Source of the DNA: Alphaproteobacteria bacterium
GTDB taxonomy: Bacteria; Pseudomonadota; Alphaproteobacteria; Sphingomonadales; JAKSBY01
DNA: 40,484 nt
Assembly: GCA_021774625.1 (NCBI GenBank)
Contig: JAJFIV010000013.1
Span: 1-40,484 of the forward strand
Direction of reading: 5' to 3'
A program made the translations under genes and the position numbers. The number at the start of each line of letters is the position of its first letter. Positions within the stretch are counted from its first letter, which is position 1. This document shows, piece by piece, positions 15,375 through 24,920 of the stretch. Below the pieces are notes generated by a model, which searched no databases, was not told the DNA's origin, and saw nothing but the letters and a program-made list of their open reading frames with translations.

Positions 15375-16106
15375 ATGGCGGGCAAACTTCAGGATCGTAT
15401 TGCGCTGATCACCGGAGCCTCCCGCGGCATAGGCTATGCCGTGGCCAGGGGTTTTGCCGCTGAAGGAGCGCATGTGATTGCGCTGGCCCGCACCTCCGGC
15501 GCGCTGGAAGAACTGGACGATGAAATCAAACAGGCGGGCGGCGGCGGAGCAACACTGGTGCCGCTGGATATCCGCGACGGCGAGGGTATCGACCGGCTGG
15601 GCGCCAGTATCTTTGAACGCTGGGGAAGACTGGATGTCTTTATCGGCAATGCCGGGATTTTGGGGCCGTTATCACCGCTGCATCACATATCCCCCAAAGA
15701 CTGGGAGGAACTTGTGGCGGTCAACCTGACGGCAAACTGGCGATTGATCCGCTCCCTTGATCCGCTGCTGCGCGCATCGCCCGCCGGCCGCGCCGTGTTT
15801 GTATCTTCAGGAGCCGCCAGTATAAATACACCCTTCTGGGGCGGCTATGGCACAACCAAGGCGGCGCTGGAATATCTGGCAAAAACCTATGCCGCAGAAG
15901 TCGCTGAAACCTCAAACATCAGGGTCAATATCGTCAATCCCGGCGCCACCCGCACCGCCATGCGGGCCAAAGCCATGCCCGGCGAAGATTCCGATATATT
16001 GCCGCAGCCATCCGAACTCGTGCCACTTTTCCTGGAACTCGCAAGCGGCGGCTGCCTGGATAACGGTCGGGTCTTTGACTTTCGGACCTGGAAGCAAATC
16101 CATTAA
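15375..16106 (+). CDS. SDR family oxidoreductase
   Basis: This 243-residue classical short-chain dehydrogenase/reductase has the Rossmann motif TGASRGIG (residues 14-21), a GNAG element (in place of NNAG) near residue 91, Ser in FVSSGAAS and the catalytic YGTTK, and [11 protein letters not shown] after the active site. It ends in [13 protein letters not shown] rather than the GG-rich FabG ending. The substrate is unknown. It starts 4 bp after the purF stop and is probably cotranscribed; purF followed by an SDR is a recurrent arrangement in alphaproteobacteria. Its TAA overlaps the convergent kinase stop. Confidence 0.85.
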   Translation: MAGKLQDRIALITGASRGIGYAVARGFAAEGAHVIALARTSGALEELDDEIKQAGGGGATLVPLDIRDGEGIDRLGASIFERWGRLDVFIGNAGILGPLSPLHHISPKDWEELVAVNLTANWRLIRSLDPLLRASPAGRAVFVSSGAASINTPFWGGYGTTKAALEYLAKTYAAEVAETSNIRVNIVNPGATRTAMRAKAMPGEDSDILPQPSELVPLFLELASGGCLDNGRVFDFRTWKQIH

Positions 16107-18574
16107 ACCTGTTCCGCCAGCATGCGGCGTTCAATGCGGCTGACCGTCGCCGCAACAGTATCCCGCAGCTGATTCATACCGGTTTCTGTCAGAGACTGCG
16201 GGTCCGTCTGAATTTCCCCGGCCAGCGCGGTGAGACGCGCTGCGCCGGCAGTCATGGCGATGCCTTTTAGAGCATGGGCGGTTTTGCCGATTTGCTCATA
16301 AGCACAAACTTCCAGCGCATTCTCTATCACACCCACCATGCGCGAGGCTTCCGACTGGATGGTCAGCAACAGCGCATTAAAACTTTCCTGGCCCATGGCA
16401 TCCTGAGATATCTTGAACTGAACCTCATCAATCAACGGGATATCCTCGGAATGTTTTCCCCTATTGTCGACTGTCATCCGGCGTTCGGGACGGGCCGGCA
16501 TTCTTTCTCTGGTATGTTCCGCCAGCGTCCTGAATAAAGTTGCGGGATTCATTGGTTTGGTGAGATATCCATCCATCCCGGAAGCCAGATATTCTTCGCG
16601 GTGCCCGGTCAGGGCATTTGCTGTCAGCGCGATAATGGGGATCCGGCATTTGGGCGGGGGAAATGCGCGAATCAACTGGGTCGCCGCAACACCGTCCATT
16701 TCCGGCATTTGAATATCCATGAGAATCAGATCATAATCGGCGGAGCGAACCGCTTCCACCGCCTCTCTGCCATTTGCCGCCAGATCGACTGTATGACCGG
16801 CTTTCTGCAGAATTTGCGTTGCAAAAATCTGATTCACGACATGGTCTTCGGCCAAAAGGATGCGCAAAGATTTCGTATCGAAAGCATCCGCAATCAGATC
16901 ATCGCCGGCATTATCCGGCTCGCTTCCCGGCCGGCACTGGAATGTAAACCAGAAGACACTGCCCTTTCCGATTTCGCTGGTCACGCCAATCTCGCCCGAC
17001 ATCAGTTCCGCCAGCTGCTTGCAAATGGCGAGGCCAAGGCCGCTGCCGCCAAACCGGCGGGAAATGGAAGAATCCGCCTGCATAAACCGGTCAAAAAGCT
17101 GTTGCTGAACTTTTTCAGGGATGCCAATTCCGGTATCGGATATTTCGCAACGGATTTGGGCCCTTTCATCCCCCGGGTAAAGAAGACTGGCGGATACGGT
17201 GATCGAACCATTTTCCGTAAATTTCACCGCATTGCCGATCAGATTAAAGAGGATTTGCCGGATGCGGCTGGAATCGGCGACCAGCCAGGGCGGAATATCC
17301 GGGTCGATTTTTACGCTAAGATCGACATTCTTCTGTTTGGCGTCACTTGCGAGAATTGAAGCAACATGATCTATTTCCCGCGACAGACTGAACGTTGTTT
17401 CCTCCAGTTCGATTTTCCCGGATTCAAGTTTCGAAAAATCAAGGATATCATTGATAATGGTCAAAAGCCCGTTCCCCGAGAAACGGATCATCGACACCCA
17501 TTTCCGCTGCTGTACATCAAGATCGGAATCGAGCAGCAGGCTCGCCATTCCCAGAACGCCGTTCATGGGTGTCCGGATTTCATGGCTCATGGTCGCAAGA
17601 AACTCAGACTTGGCCCTTGCCGCATCTTCCGCCTGATCACGGGCGGCTTTCAATTGTTCTGACTGGGCGGCATATTCCATCGCCAGGATTTCAATGCGCG
17701 CCCGCGCCTCCTCATTCTCACCAATGCGCCGGTGGAGTTCCTTTTCATTTATTTTTAGCTGTTTTTCCCGTTCCTCGGATTTCAGATAAGTCAGATAAAT
17801 ATTGGTCATAAGGCCGATAATAACCGCTCCGTAACTAAGATTTTTCAACACATGAGCTGCATAGAAAGCGGTATCGAAAACAATTTCGGAAAATGGCATG
17901 AAAAAAACCTGGGTTGCAAAGCTGAGAAGCAAAAAGATCACCATCCAATGCTCGTGCAGGTCGGTCTTCCAGGTCCCCATTCGCAAATGCCCGATCAGTG
18001 CGATCAGAAAAAATACTGCCGGTAATAAATCCGCTGGCCGATGAAGAAAATAACCCGGAAAACTGGCAGGCGGCAGAGGGATAAATGCAAAAAACAAAAA
18101 ACAGCAGAATGCGCTGACCATCGCCGCAAGATAGATAGGCCTGGCTTTAAAAATAAGACAGCTCCGTGTCTTATATTCATAATACCACCAGGCCCAGCTG
18201 ATGAAAACCGCGATTGACAAAAACAGTCTGGAGGCCAGCCAGCTCCAGGGAATCAGCGACGACAGGTCGGAAGGCAGCAAATGAGAAAAAACCGATGACG
18301 TGACGACCGTATGATATCCGTCAAGGAAAGCCGTGCCCAGGAACCCGCACCCCAAAAGCAAAAACGCCGGGGATTTTCTGCTGTAATAACGGACAAGCGC
18401 CATCATACTGCAGATCGCCGCCAAAAGGGTGGCCGACAGTTCCATAGACGTATGAAATTCGATGGTACTGGTCCATTCGATGAAATAAAAAGCAATCGCC
18501 AGGATCAGCAGACCCGCGCCGATTTCCGCATACTGAACCAGCCTGTTTGACTGAAATTTAACCGGCAAAGACAT
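16103..18574 (-). CDS. MASE3-type hybrid histidine kinase with REC and Hpt domains
   Basis: This is an 823-residue membrane sensor kinase containing a full phosphorelay in one chain. About eight hydrophobic segments between residues 15 and 265 resemble a MASE3 sensor ([15 protein letters not shown] and the following helices). A coiled-coil linker (about 266-320), HisKA with His331 in [13 protein letters not shown], and HATPase_c with N-, G1- and G2-boxes ([24 protein letters not shown]) follow. Then come a receiver with Asp620 in [11 protein letters not shown] and Lys673, and a C-terminal Hpt domain with His767 in TAHALKG. The architecture resembles ArcB/BarA-like kinases. No response regulator is adjacent, so it would signal to a distant partner. 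The signal is unknown. Confidence 0.9.
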   Translation of the reverse strand: MSLPVKFQSNRLVQYAEIGAGLLILAIAFYFIEWTSTIEFHTSMELSATLLAAICSMMALVRYYSRKSPAFLLLGCGFLGTAFLDGYHTVVTSSVFSHLLPSDLSSLIPWSWLASRLFLSIAVFISWAWWYYEYKTRSCLIFKARPIYLAAMVSAFCCFLFFAFIPLPPASFPGYFLHRPADLLPAVFFLIALIGHLRMGTWKTDLHEHWMVIFLLLSFATQVFFMPFSEIVFDTAFYAAHVLKNLSYGAVIIGLMTNIYLTYLKSEEREKQLKINEKELHRRIGENEEARARIEILAMEYAAQSEQLKAARDQAEDAARAKSEFLATMSHEIRTPMNGVLGMASLLLDSDLDVQQRKWVSMIRFSGNGLLTIINDILDFSKLESGKIELEETTFSLSREIDHVASILASDAKQKNVDLSVKIDPDIPPWLVADSSRIRQILFNLIGNAVKFTENGSITVSASLLYPGDERAQIRCEISDTGIGIPEKVQQQLFDRFMQADSSISRRFGGSGLGLAICKQLAELMSGEIGVTSEIGKGSVFWFTFQCRPGSEPDNAGDDLIADAFDTKSLRILLAEDHVVNQIFATQILQKAGHTVDLAANGREAVEAVRSADYDLILMDIQMPEMDGVAATQLIRAFPPPKCRIPIIALTANALTGHREEYLASGMDGYLTKPMNPATLFRTLAEHTRERMPARPERRMTVDNRGKHSEDIPLIDEVQFKISQDAMGQESFNALLLTIQSEASRMVGVIENALEVCAYEQIGKTAHALKGIAMTAGAARLTALAGEIQTDPQSLTETGMNQLRDTVAATVSRIERRMLAEQV

Positions 18575-18718
18575 AGAGGCGTTCTCTGTTTTTCAGGGCA
18601 GATTTATACTCTTTAAAAGAGAGTGAAAAATAAAATAACAACTATATGTTTATAAAGAATTATCGCCGCAGCAACCATTCTTCAAAAAAATGCCGGAAAG
18701 AAATTTTATGGAATATGG

Positions 18719-19270
18719 TTATTCGTCTTCAGCCTTCACATAACGGCCATCGAACCAGAGCGCCCACTCGCCGGTTTGGGTATTTTGCTGGTGGAAGGTC
18801 TGGCGGACCGACCTGTCCTTCTGCAAGGACCATTTTCCACGGAAGGGGGCTTTGATATTCTGAGCGTAATAGTAAATTTCCCCTTCCAGGGCCATGGCGC
18901 CTTCTTCGTCAAGCCCGCCCGCAATATCAATGGAATAGCCGCCGCTGCCATTGGAAATCCAGACCTGCCGCCACTCTTCTTTCACCGGGTTGTAATAATT
19001 CACGGAAACCCCGGTACCGCCGCCACTGCTGATCCAGGATTCAAAAAGCGCGCAGCCTTTTTCAATGCCTTCAATATGATTGCGCCCGGCAATTGCCTCC
19101 TGGCCCCAGGCGGAAACCTCCCATGTGCCTTCCCAGAAATCAAAGGCCCGGTGGCCTTCCGCCGTACAGGGGTCCGGCGGTGTCTGCTGCTGGTTCTGTG
19201 CCCTTGAAAATGTTGATGAAAGGGCAACCGCCGCGGCCCCGGCCATTAAAATCAATCCTATGTGTCGCAT
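18719..19270 (-). CDS. Predicted secreted protein of unknown function
   Basis: This 183-residue protein starts with a clear signal peptide ([25 protein letters not shown], probable cleavage after SRA or AQ). The mature part is rich in aromatic residues and Gly and alternates like a beta barrel ([53 protein letters not shown]). The FDFWxGxW opening is seen in DUF1579-like and other lipocalin-like secreted proteins, but the family cannot be named with confidence. It is divergent from ssb across a 138-bp region and has GGAG 7 nt before the start. No enzymatic motif is visible. Confidence 0.75.
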   Translation of the reverse strand: MRHIGLILMAGAAAVALSSTFSRAQNQQQTPPDPCTAEGHRAFDFWEGTWEVSAWGQEAIAGRNHIEGIEKGCALFESWISSGGGTGVSVNYYNPVKEEWRQVWISNGSGGYSIDIAGGLDEEGAMALEGEIYYYAQNIKAPFRGKWSLQKDRSVRQTFHQQNTQTGEWALWFDGRYVKAEDE

Positions 19271-19408
19271 GACTTCTCCTTTATTTTATTATCCACCACT
19301 AAGGCTGGCTGCATTTTCAATCCTGATCAAGTGAGAATTCGTTTAGTCGGCGATTGTATCGGACGAATTGATGGTTTATGGTGCCGGCAAATATATCGGG
19401 AGCAAACA

Positions 19409-19870
19409 ATGGCAGGAAGCGTTAACAAAGTTATTCTCGTTGGGAATTTAGGCCGGGATCCGGAAGTCCGTTCCCTGTCAGACGGCTCGCCGGTGGTGAA
19501 TCTCTCTGTTGCGACATCGGAAAACTGGAAGGACAAGCAGACTGGTGAGCGACGGGAAAAAACCGAATGGCACCGGGTGGTGATTTTCAACGAAAATCTC
19601 GCCAAAGTGGCCCAGAACTATCTGCATAAGGGTTCCAAGGTCTATGTGGAAGGCCAGCTTCAGACCCGCAAATGGACCGATCAGTCGGGGCAGGAAAAAT
19701 ACACCACTGAAGTGGTTTTGCAGCGCTTCCGTGGTGAGCTGACCATGCTCGACAGCCGCGGCGATGGCGGCGGCGGTTTTGGCGACAGCTCATCCGGTTC
19801 CGGCAATGGCGATGGCAATGGCGGTAATTTTGGTGGCTCGGACGATCTGGACGACGAAATTCCGTTCTAA
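19409..19870 (+). CDS. ssb: Single-stranded DNA-binding protein
   Basis: SSB coats single-stranded DNA and recruits replication and repair proteins. The 153-residue protein has the OB fold ([64 protein letters not shown]) and a Gly/Ser/Asp-rich linker. The protein-interaction tip is DDEIPF, the alphaproteobacterial form. The ATG at 19409 is chosen over the longer open frame because [15 protein letters not shown] is the conserved N-terminus and GGGAG lies 7 nt upstream. uvrA, a common neighbour, is absent. Three nt downstream an Asn-synthetase-like gene begins. No SOS box is seen before it. Confidence 0.97.
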   Translation: MAGSVNKVILVGNLGRDPEVRSLSDGSPVVNLSVATSENWKDKQTGERREKTEWHRVVIFNENLAKVAQNYLHKGSKVYVEGQLQTRKWTDQSGQEKYTTEVVLQRFRGELTMLDSRGDGGGGFGDSSSGSGNGDGNGGNFGGSDDLDDEIPF

Positions 19871-19873
19871 ACC

Positions 19874-21367
19874 TTGACTTACCGCCTACACCGCAAACAA
19901 TTCATTATTGATCGGGGAAGCCACAGGATCCATGAAGACTGGATCTCTGTTCCCATTGGCTATGGGCTGATCCTTTCCCATTGCCCTGACTTATCGGTAA
20001 AATGCTGGCAGACCGCTGACGGCGAAACCGTTTTCCTGGTCGGCCTTGCCATTGGCGTAAGCAATAACCGGGACAAACAAACCGCAACGAAGCTTGTCGC
20101 CGAATCCTACCGTTGGACCGGCCGCTGGGTGCTGATTGTTGGCGGAAAAGCCTATGGTGACGCCGCCGGATTGCTTGCTATTTACGCCGCATGGCGCGCC
20201 AAAAGCGCGGTACTGATTTCTTCCAGTCTTGCCCTGTTATCCTTGCTGCTCCCGGAAAGGAAACACCATCCGCGGCGGCTTGGCTGGTTCGGCATGGGTT
20301 GGCATGCGCCGCCATCAACCCGGCTGGAAGGTGTCATCAAATTGCTGCCGGATATGGGCTTCGATTTTACCAAGGCCGGCGTTTTCCGTCATGAAAAAGC
20401 CGAGGCCGCACACTATTCGGGGCTGTCAGAAGATCAGGTTTCTGACCGTCTTATCGAAAGAATCGCAGCAATATTGCATGAGTTGCAAAAAGGCTGTGAG
20501 CGGATCGTCATACCGCTGACCGCAGGCTATGACAGCAGGATGATTCTGGCCATTGCACGGGCTCTGGATATAAAGGTGGAGACCATGACCTTCCTTCACC
20601 CTGCAATCCAGAAATCCGATAAAAAAATACCATTTATCATTTCACAATACACTGGTGTACCACATAATTTCATCCCGTTTTCCGCCTTTAAAGACGCAAA
20701 ACTGGCCACCCTCAACGACACCCACACCTTCCGGAACATCGCCGATGCCGACCGCTATTATTTTATCCGGGGGATGTTTCACTGGGCGCAAGCCGGCATG
20801 GCGGTGGTCCGCACAACCGGCATCGGTCTCTGCCGCGCCTATTATCATGCGAAACTGAAAGATATTTCCTGGGATCAGGTAATGGCCCGCCCCGATTTGC
20901 CGGTCCGGCGCTTCCGGGACTGGGGCAGCCGGTCGGTGGAAACTGCGGAATTAAAACGCTGGGTCCGGTGGCGGCAGAGTGCGCCGCTCCCGATGGACTG
21001 GCAGGACTTGATGTATCGTGATCAACGCATGTGCGGTTGGCTTTCCGCCGTTGAACATTCGATTGATCTGACACCGGCGACTTTTCTGCAAATCGCCAAC
21101 AATGCGGAAATATACGATCTTCTTACCGCCCGGCCCGCTGAAGAACGGCTCGCCGGTAATCTGCAGGCGCGGATGATCAGAAAGCTGAGTCCGGGTCTCG
21201 CCGATATTCCCTTCAACCCGCCCATGGATGGCCCGCTGCGCCGCCACTGGCTGGCACTTGACCGGGAACGCCACCGAATCCCGACGGAATTACATAACAT
21301 CTGGCGGTATAAATCCCATGGGTGGCGGGAAAACTGGGGCATTGATCCGCTCAGCGGACTGCCATGA
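19874..21367 (+). CDS. Orphan asparagine-synthetase-like protein without glutaminase cysteine
   Basis: The 497-residue protein has two regions. Residues 1-130 resemble a degenerate class II glutamine amidotransferase fold (WTGRWVLIVGGKAYGDAAGLLAIY) but lack the N-terminal catalytic Cys. Residues 190-300 carry an ATP-pyrophosphatase P-loop, LTAGYDSRMILA (215-226), in the form common to Asn-synthetase-like proteins. It should therefore activate a carboxylate by adenylation, perhaps using ammonia or an amine from elsewhere; the product is unknown. Lasso-peptide cyclases and polysaccharide-associated homologues share this layout, but no precursor peptide or glycosyltransferase is nearby. The start is TTG, 3 nt after the ssb stop, with no clear ribosome binding site. 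The 3' end overlaps dsbD by 17 bp, convergently. Confidence 0.7.
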   Translation: MTYRLHRKQFIIDRGSHRIHEDWISVPIGYGLILSHCPDLSVKCWQTADGETVFLVGLAIGVSNNRDKQTATKLVAESYRWTGRWVLIVGGKAYGDAAGLLAIYAAWRAKSAVLISSSLALLSLLLPERKHHPRRLGWFGMGWHAPPSTRLEGVIKLLPDMGFDFTKAGVFRHEKAEAAHYSGLSEDQVSDRLIERIAAILHELQKGCERIVIPLTAGYDSRMILAIARALDIKVETMTFLHPAIQKSDKKIPFIISQYTGVPHNFIPFSAFKDAKLATLNDTHTFRNIADADRYYFIRGMFHWAQAGMAVVRTTGIGLCRAYYHAKLKDISWDQVMARPDLPVRRFRDWGSRSVETAELKRWVRWRQSAPLPMDWQDLMYRDQRMCGWLSAVEHSIDLTPATFLQIANNAEIYDLLTARPAEERLAGNLQARMIRKLSPGLADIPFNPPMDGPLRRHWLALDRERHRIPTELHNIWRYKSHGWRENWGIDPLSGLP

Positions 21368-23447
21368 AATCCGTTAAATCTTCGATCAGGCCATCCGGCG
21401 TCAATACAGGGGGCAGGATAAGAGGCGCCCCTTCCCCATTGAAAAACAGATAAAGCGGTATCCCGGCCCGGCCATACTGTTCCAGCGTCGCGGCAATCTC
21501 CGGATTCTGATTGGTCCAGTCCGCCTTCATCATGACAATGTCGTTGGCCTGGAAAAACGCCTCAACAGCGGGATCGCTAAGCGTGGTGCGCTCATTGACA
21601 ATACAGGTGATGCACCAGGCGGCCGTGAAATTGACAAAAACTGCCTGCCCTTCAGCCGTCAACCGGCTCAGGGTTGCTGGCGAAAAGGCCACCGCCGCGG
21701 TTTCCGTCTTTAACGCGGCGGAAGGCGTGGCATTGCGCAGCATGCCGACGACCATCATGCTGTAAAATGCCAGCGTGATCGCGGTCAGGATCGCCGGAAA
21801 CGTCCCCGGCATGACTTTCCACAGCCAGAACAGGAAGGCAATCAGCAGCATTCCGGAAAGCGCTATGGCCACTGCCAGCGCACCGGCCTGCAATGCCAGG
21901 ATCCAGAGAAGCCAGATCACCGTGGCAAGAACAGGGAAACTGAGCGCCTGTTTGAAAATTTCCATCCACGGGCCGGGCCGGGGGAAAACCCGGTGAAGAC
22001 GGGGAACAAAACTGATCAGCAGAAACGGAAAGGCCAGGCCAAAGCCGAGGGCGGCGAAAATGGCGAGGGCGGCGGACGGCGCCTGGGTCAGGCCAAAGCC
22101 AATGGCGGACGCCATAAAGGGCGCGGTGCAGGGCGTTGCCACCACCGTCGCCAGAATGCCGGTGAAAAAGGCGCCCGCCGGCCCGGTTTTCCGCGCCAGC
22201 TGATCGCCGATCCCGGCAAAGCGCGCACCGAAGGATATCAGGCCCGCCAGGCTGAGGGCCACCGTAAAGAGCATCAGGGACAGCACCAGCACAAAGCCCG
22301 GTGATTGTAACTGGAAGCCCCAGCCAATGCCTTCGCCGCCGGCCCGAAGCCCGATCATAAGCCCGGCAACGCCGAGGAAACTCAGGACCACGCCCAGGGT
22401 GTAATACAGGCCATCAATCCGCGCTTTTGCTGCATCTTCCTGCAAATTGGCGAAAGACAGGGCCTTCAGCGACAGGACCGGGAACACGCAAGGCATCAGA
22501 TTGAGAATCACTCCGCCCAGGAACGCGAACAGCAGCGCCTTGCCGAGGCCCAGTGACGGCAGGGGGATGGTGATTTCCGGGATCGATACTGCCGGCTCCC
22601 CTGCCCCGCTGCCCGGAAGGCCGCCGGTGGCTTGCAAAATCACCGTCTCGCTGCTGCCGTCCCGCCAGTCAATTTTCAGCAGGGCCGCGGCGCCGTCGAA
22701 GGCGGCAGGCGCATCAGGGCGCGGTATGGTCAGCACCAGACCATCGGCCGCCGCGGTGAAATCCGCATCGGCCTTGTAGTTGATCAGCCCGGCCTTGTAG
22801 GGAAAAACGGTCAGGCGGTTCACCCGCGCCGCTTCGTCCCGGTTAAAATAGACGGTGATTTCCACCTTTTCCCCGTCGCCCGCCAGAGAGGCTGGCCAGG
22901 GCGACGGTTGCGGCATTCCCGCACGGAAGCTGGCAAAAGCCCCCGCCTGCACGGGATCAAGGCTGGCGTCCCCGGCGGCAAGGGTGACGGCAAGATCCGC
23001 CTCCTCGGGAATACACTGAATTTCACACACCAGCCATTCGGCATGAAGCCCGATATCCACGTCCGTTCCGGTATAATCTGCAGGGACGGTGATGGGAACC
23101 AGAGCGTGCGACGGACCGCGGTAGCCATAAGTGACCAGGCCGAAGGTCTCGAACTTTTCGGGGATGGACCATAGAATCTCGCCCGCCGCAAATCCCTCCG
23201 GCAGCCGCCAGTTAAAACGGTTGCGCAGCCCCGCATCGCCGGGATTGCGCCAATAGGTATACCAGCCATCCTGCGGCGTCATTTCGATGGCGAGCCAGAA
23301 GGTGCGCCCCGGCGCAAAACTTGCGGTCTCGGACGTTATAGTCACACGGGTGTGCCCGGTCTCAACCGTTGCAGCGCCCAGGACCGCCGCCGGCCAGAAC
23401 AGCAAAACCCACAAAAAACTCATCAGCAAGCGTTTCAAATCATTCAC
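21351..23447 (-). CDS. dsbD: DsbD/ScsB-type thiol:disulfide interchange protein
   Basis: This protein carries electrons from cytoplasmic thioredoxin across the inner membrane to periplasmic substrates. The 698-residue chain has a signal peptide (1-25) and a large periplasmic DsbC/ScsB-like domain with Cys141 and Cys145. A membrane core of eight helices contains the redox cysteines Cys320 (NLMPCVFPVLSLK) and Cys440 (VATPCTAPFMA). The C-terminal thioredoxin domain has the active site WCITC (Cys612, Cys615). The large N-terminal domain and size are closer to ScsB than to E. coli DsbD. No Scs partner genes are adjacent. Likely roles are cytochrome c maturation or protection of periplasmic thiols. 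Confidence 0.88.
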   Translation of the reverse strand: MNDLKRLLMSFLWVLLFWPAAVLGAATVETGHTRVTITSETASFAPGRTFWLAIEMTPQDGWYTYWRNPGDAGLRNRFNWRLPEGFAAGEILWSIPEKFETFGLVTYGYRGPSHALVPITVPADYTGTDVDIGLHAEWLVCEIQCIPEEADLAVTLAAGDASLDPVQAGAFASFRAGMPQPSPWPASLAGDGEKVEITVYFNRDEAARVNRLTVFPYKAGLINYKADADFTAAADGLVLTIPRPDAPAAFDGAAALLKIDWRDGSSETVILQATGGLPGSGAGEPAVSIPEITIPLPSLGLGKALLFAFLGGVILNLMPCVFPVLSLKALSFANLQEDAAKARIDGLYYTLGVVLSFLGVAGLMIGLRAGGEGIGWGFQLQSPGFVLVLSLMLFTVALSLAGLISFGARFAGIGDQLARKTGPAGAFFTGILATVVATPCTAPFMASAIGFGLTQAPSAALAIFAALGFGLAFPFLLISFVPRLHRVFPRPGPWMEIFKQALSFPVLATVIWLLWILALQAGALAVAIALSGMLLIAFLFWLWKVMPGTFPAILTAITLAFYSMMVVGMLRNATPSAALKTETAAVAFSPATLSRLTAEGQAVFVNFTAAWCITCIVNERTTLSDPAVEAFFQANDIVMMKADWTNQNPEIAATLEQYGRAGIPLYLFFNGEGAPLILPPVLTPDGLIEDLTDFMAVR

Positions 23448-24081
23448 CAGATTACATGCAGCGCATTCCTACAACATGACAGCCAATAGAAAAAGGGTAG
23501 AAAGGAATCGAAGCCCGGCCGCGGTTAAAATCCGTCCAATCGTATATTTTCAACGAAGATCAATCACCGGGCCGGCTCCGCTCCCCTGACCCCGCCAGAC
23601 GATATTCCGGATAGACACTTACAAAAGTCTTGGCAATGGTCTTGGTAATGGGTTTGGATCGGAAACTATTCCGTGGCCCGAAAAAGAAGTCAGAATAAAC
23701 GTAATATTGATTTAATATATTATAAAAGAGAATGTTCTAATATAGAGATAAAATATACAAACATAAAAGGCCTCGCAAGATAAATATAGTCCGGCGCTCG
23801 GGAAACGCCCTTCGACAGACGAGCCCTGCAATGCCAGGCTTTTTTCACAAGCAGCCAAAATGCGCCCTCAGGATATTCCAGTGAAATTTATACGCAGTTT
23901 AGAATATTCTATGCGATTACTATTCATTATTTCAATGGGATGCTCGGGCAGGAATACTGTATTTTGGGCCGAATTGATGCTGTTTTAAGGGTGAAATTCT
24001 CACCATCCCGGTTTTTCATTCCTTATCACGGCGGATGAAAATATCATTGCGGACCACAAGGGGTGATCCCATAGTGGCGCG
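23448..24081. other. AT-rich intergenic region between dsbD and TauE-like gene
   Basis: These 634 bp contain no convincing coding frame. The centre (about 23700-23780) is strongly AT-rich. Notable elements are a hairpin plus T-run at 23823-23845, a possible small RNA ahead of it, and a second copy of the palindrome TAGAATATTCTA at 23900-23911. It should also hold the promoter of the downstream transporter gene. Confidence 0.6.
23823..23845 (+). terminator. Terminator-like hairpin with T-run
   Basis: GCC-C-TG pairs with CA-GGC around CAATGC, giving a short stem with one bulged C, directly followed by six T residues. No annotated gene precedes it on this strand within 500 bp, so if it is real it ends an unannotated transcript. 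Confidence 0.4.
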
Positions 24082-24888
24082 ATGGGCGAAACTGACATGA
24101 TAACCCTGATCGCAATTTTGGCGGCGGCCAGCGCCATTGCCGGGTTTCTGGCCGGGCTTCTGGGCATTGGCGGCGGGATTGTCATGGTGCCGGCGCTTTA
24201 TTTTGCTTTCGGCGCCATCGGAGTCGCGGCGGAGTATCAGATGCATCTTTCCGTCGCGACGGCGCTGGCGGTGATTGTGCCTACCGGGGCCATGTCCGCC
24301 TGGTCGCACCATAAAAGAGGCGGTGTTGATCGCGCCATCATCCGGCAATGGGGCGTCTGGATTGTCAGCGGCGCGATTGCCGGCAGCCTGATCGCGGCCG
24401 AACTGGAAAGCCGGTCATTGGTGATTTTCTTCGGCGCCATGGCAGGGCTTATGGGGCTGAAAATGATCCTCCCGCTGGATGGCCGGGTGATTGGTCAGCG
24501 GCTTCCGCAGGGCCCGGCGGGTGCGCCGCTGCCGTTTCTGATTGGCGGTTTTTCCAGTGTGATGGGCATTGGCGGGGCGACCTTTTCCGTGCCCGTTTTG
24601 ACGCTATTCAGCGTTCCCCTTTTGCGCGCCGTGGGCACCGCCTCCCTGCTCGGATTTCTGATCGCCCTGCCGTCCGCCTTCTCCTACATGATCAGCGGCC
24701 ATGGCGTGGAAAACCTGCCTCCCGGCAGCATCGGTTTTGTCAATCTGATCGCCTTTGCCACCGCCGCGCCGGTCAGCATGGCCATGGCCCCGCTGGGGGC
24801 AAAAGTCGCGCACGCCATACCGCGCCGGGCGCTGAGCATCGTTTTCGGCATTGCGCTGATTGTCACTTCGGTCCGTTTCCTGGCTTGA
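24082..24888 (+). CDS. TauE/SafE family anion permease
   Basis: This 268-residue inner-membrane protein has about eight hydrophobic segments in two homologous halves, each with the family glycine motif: FLAGLLGIGGGIVMVPAL in the first and FSSVMGIGGATFSVPVL in the second. TauE/SafE (DUF81) proteins export sulfite, sulfoacetate or other organosulfur anions; the substrate here cannot be told. Two starts are possible, ATG 24082 and ATG 24097; the latter begins directly with the first membrane helix (MITLIAIL). It lies 32 bp upstream of mutA in the same direction, though no functional link is apparent. Confidence 0.88.
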   Translation: MGETDMITLIAILAAASAIAGFLAGLLGIGGGIVMVPALYFAFGAIGVAAEYQMHLSVATALAVIVPTGAMSAWSHHKRGGVDRAIIRQWGVWIVSGAIAGSLIAAELESRSLVIFFGAMAGLMGLKMILPLDGRVIGQRLPQGPAGAPLPFLIGGFSSVMGIGGATFSVPVLTLFSVPLLRAVGTASLLGFLIALPSAFSYMISGHGVENLPPGSIGFVNLIAFATAAPVSMAMAPLGAKVAHAIPRRALSIVFGIALIVTSVRFLA

Positions 24889-24920
24889 CGGGCCAACCCT
24901 GAAATCCTAACGTCCCCGCC

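Noticed and set aside
24016-24348. Minus-strand 110-codon frame at the start of the TauE-like gene
   Set aside because: Mostly antisense to the first helices of the permease, with no motif.
24889-24920. Cobalamin riboswitch before mutA
   Set aside because: Only 32 bp separate the genes, far too little for a riboswitch.
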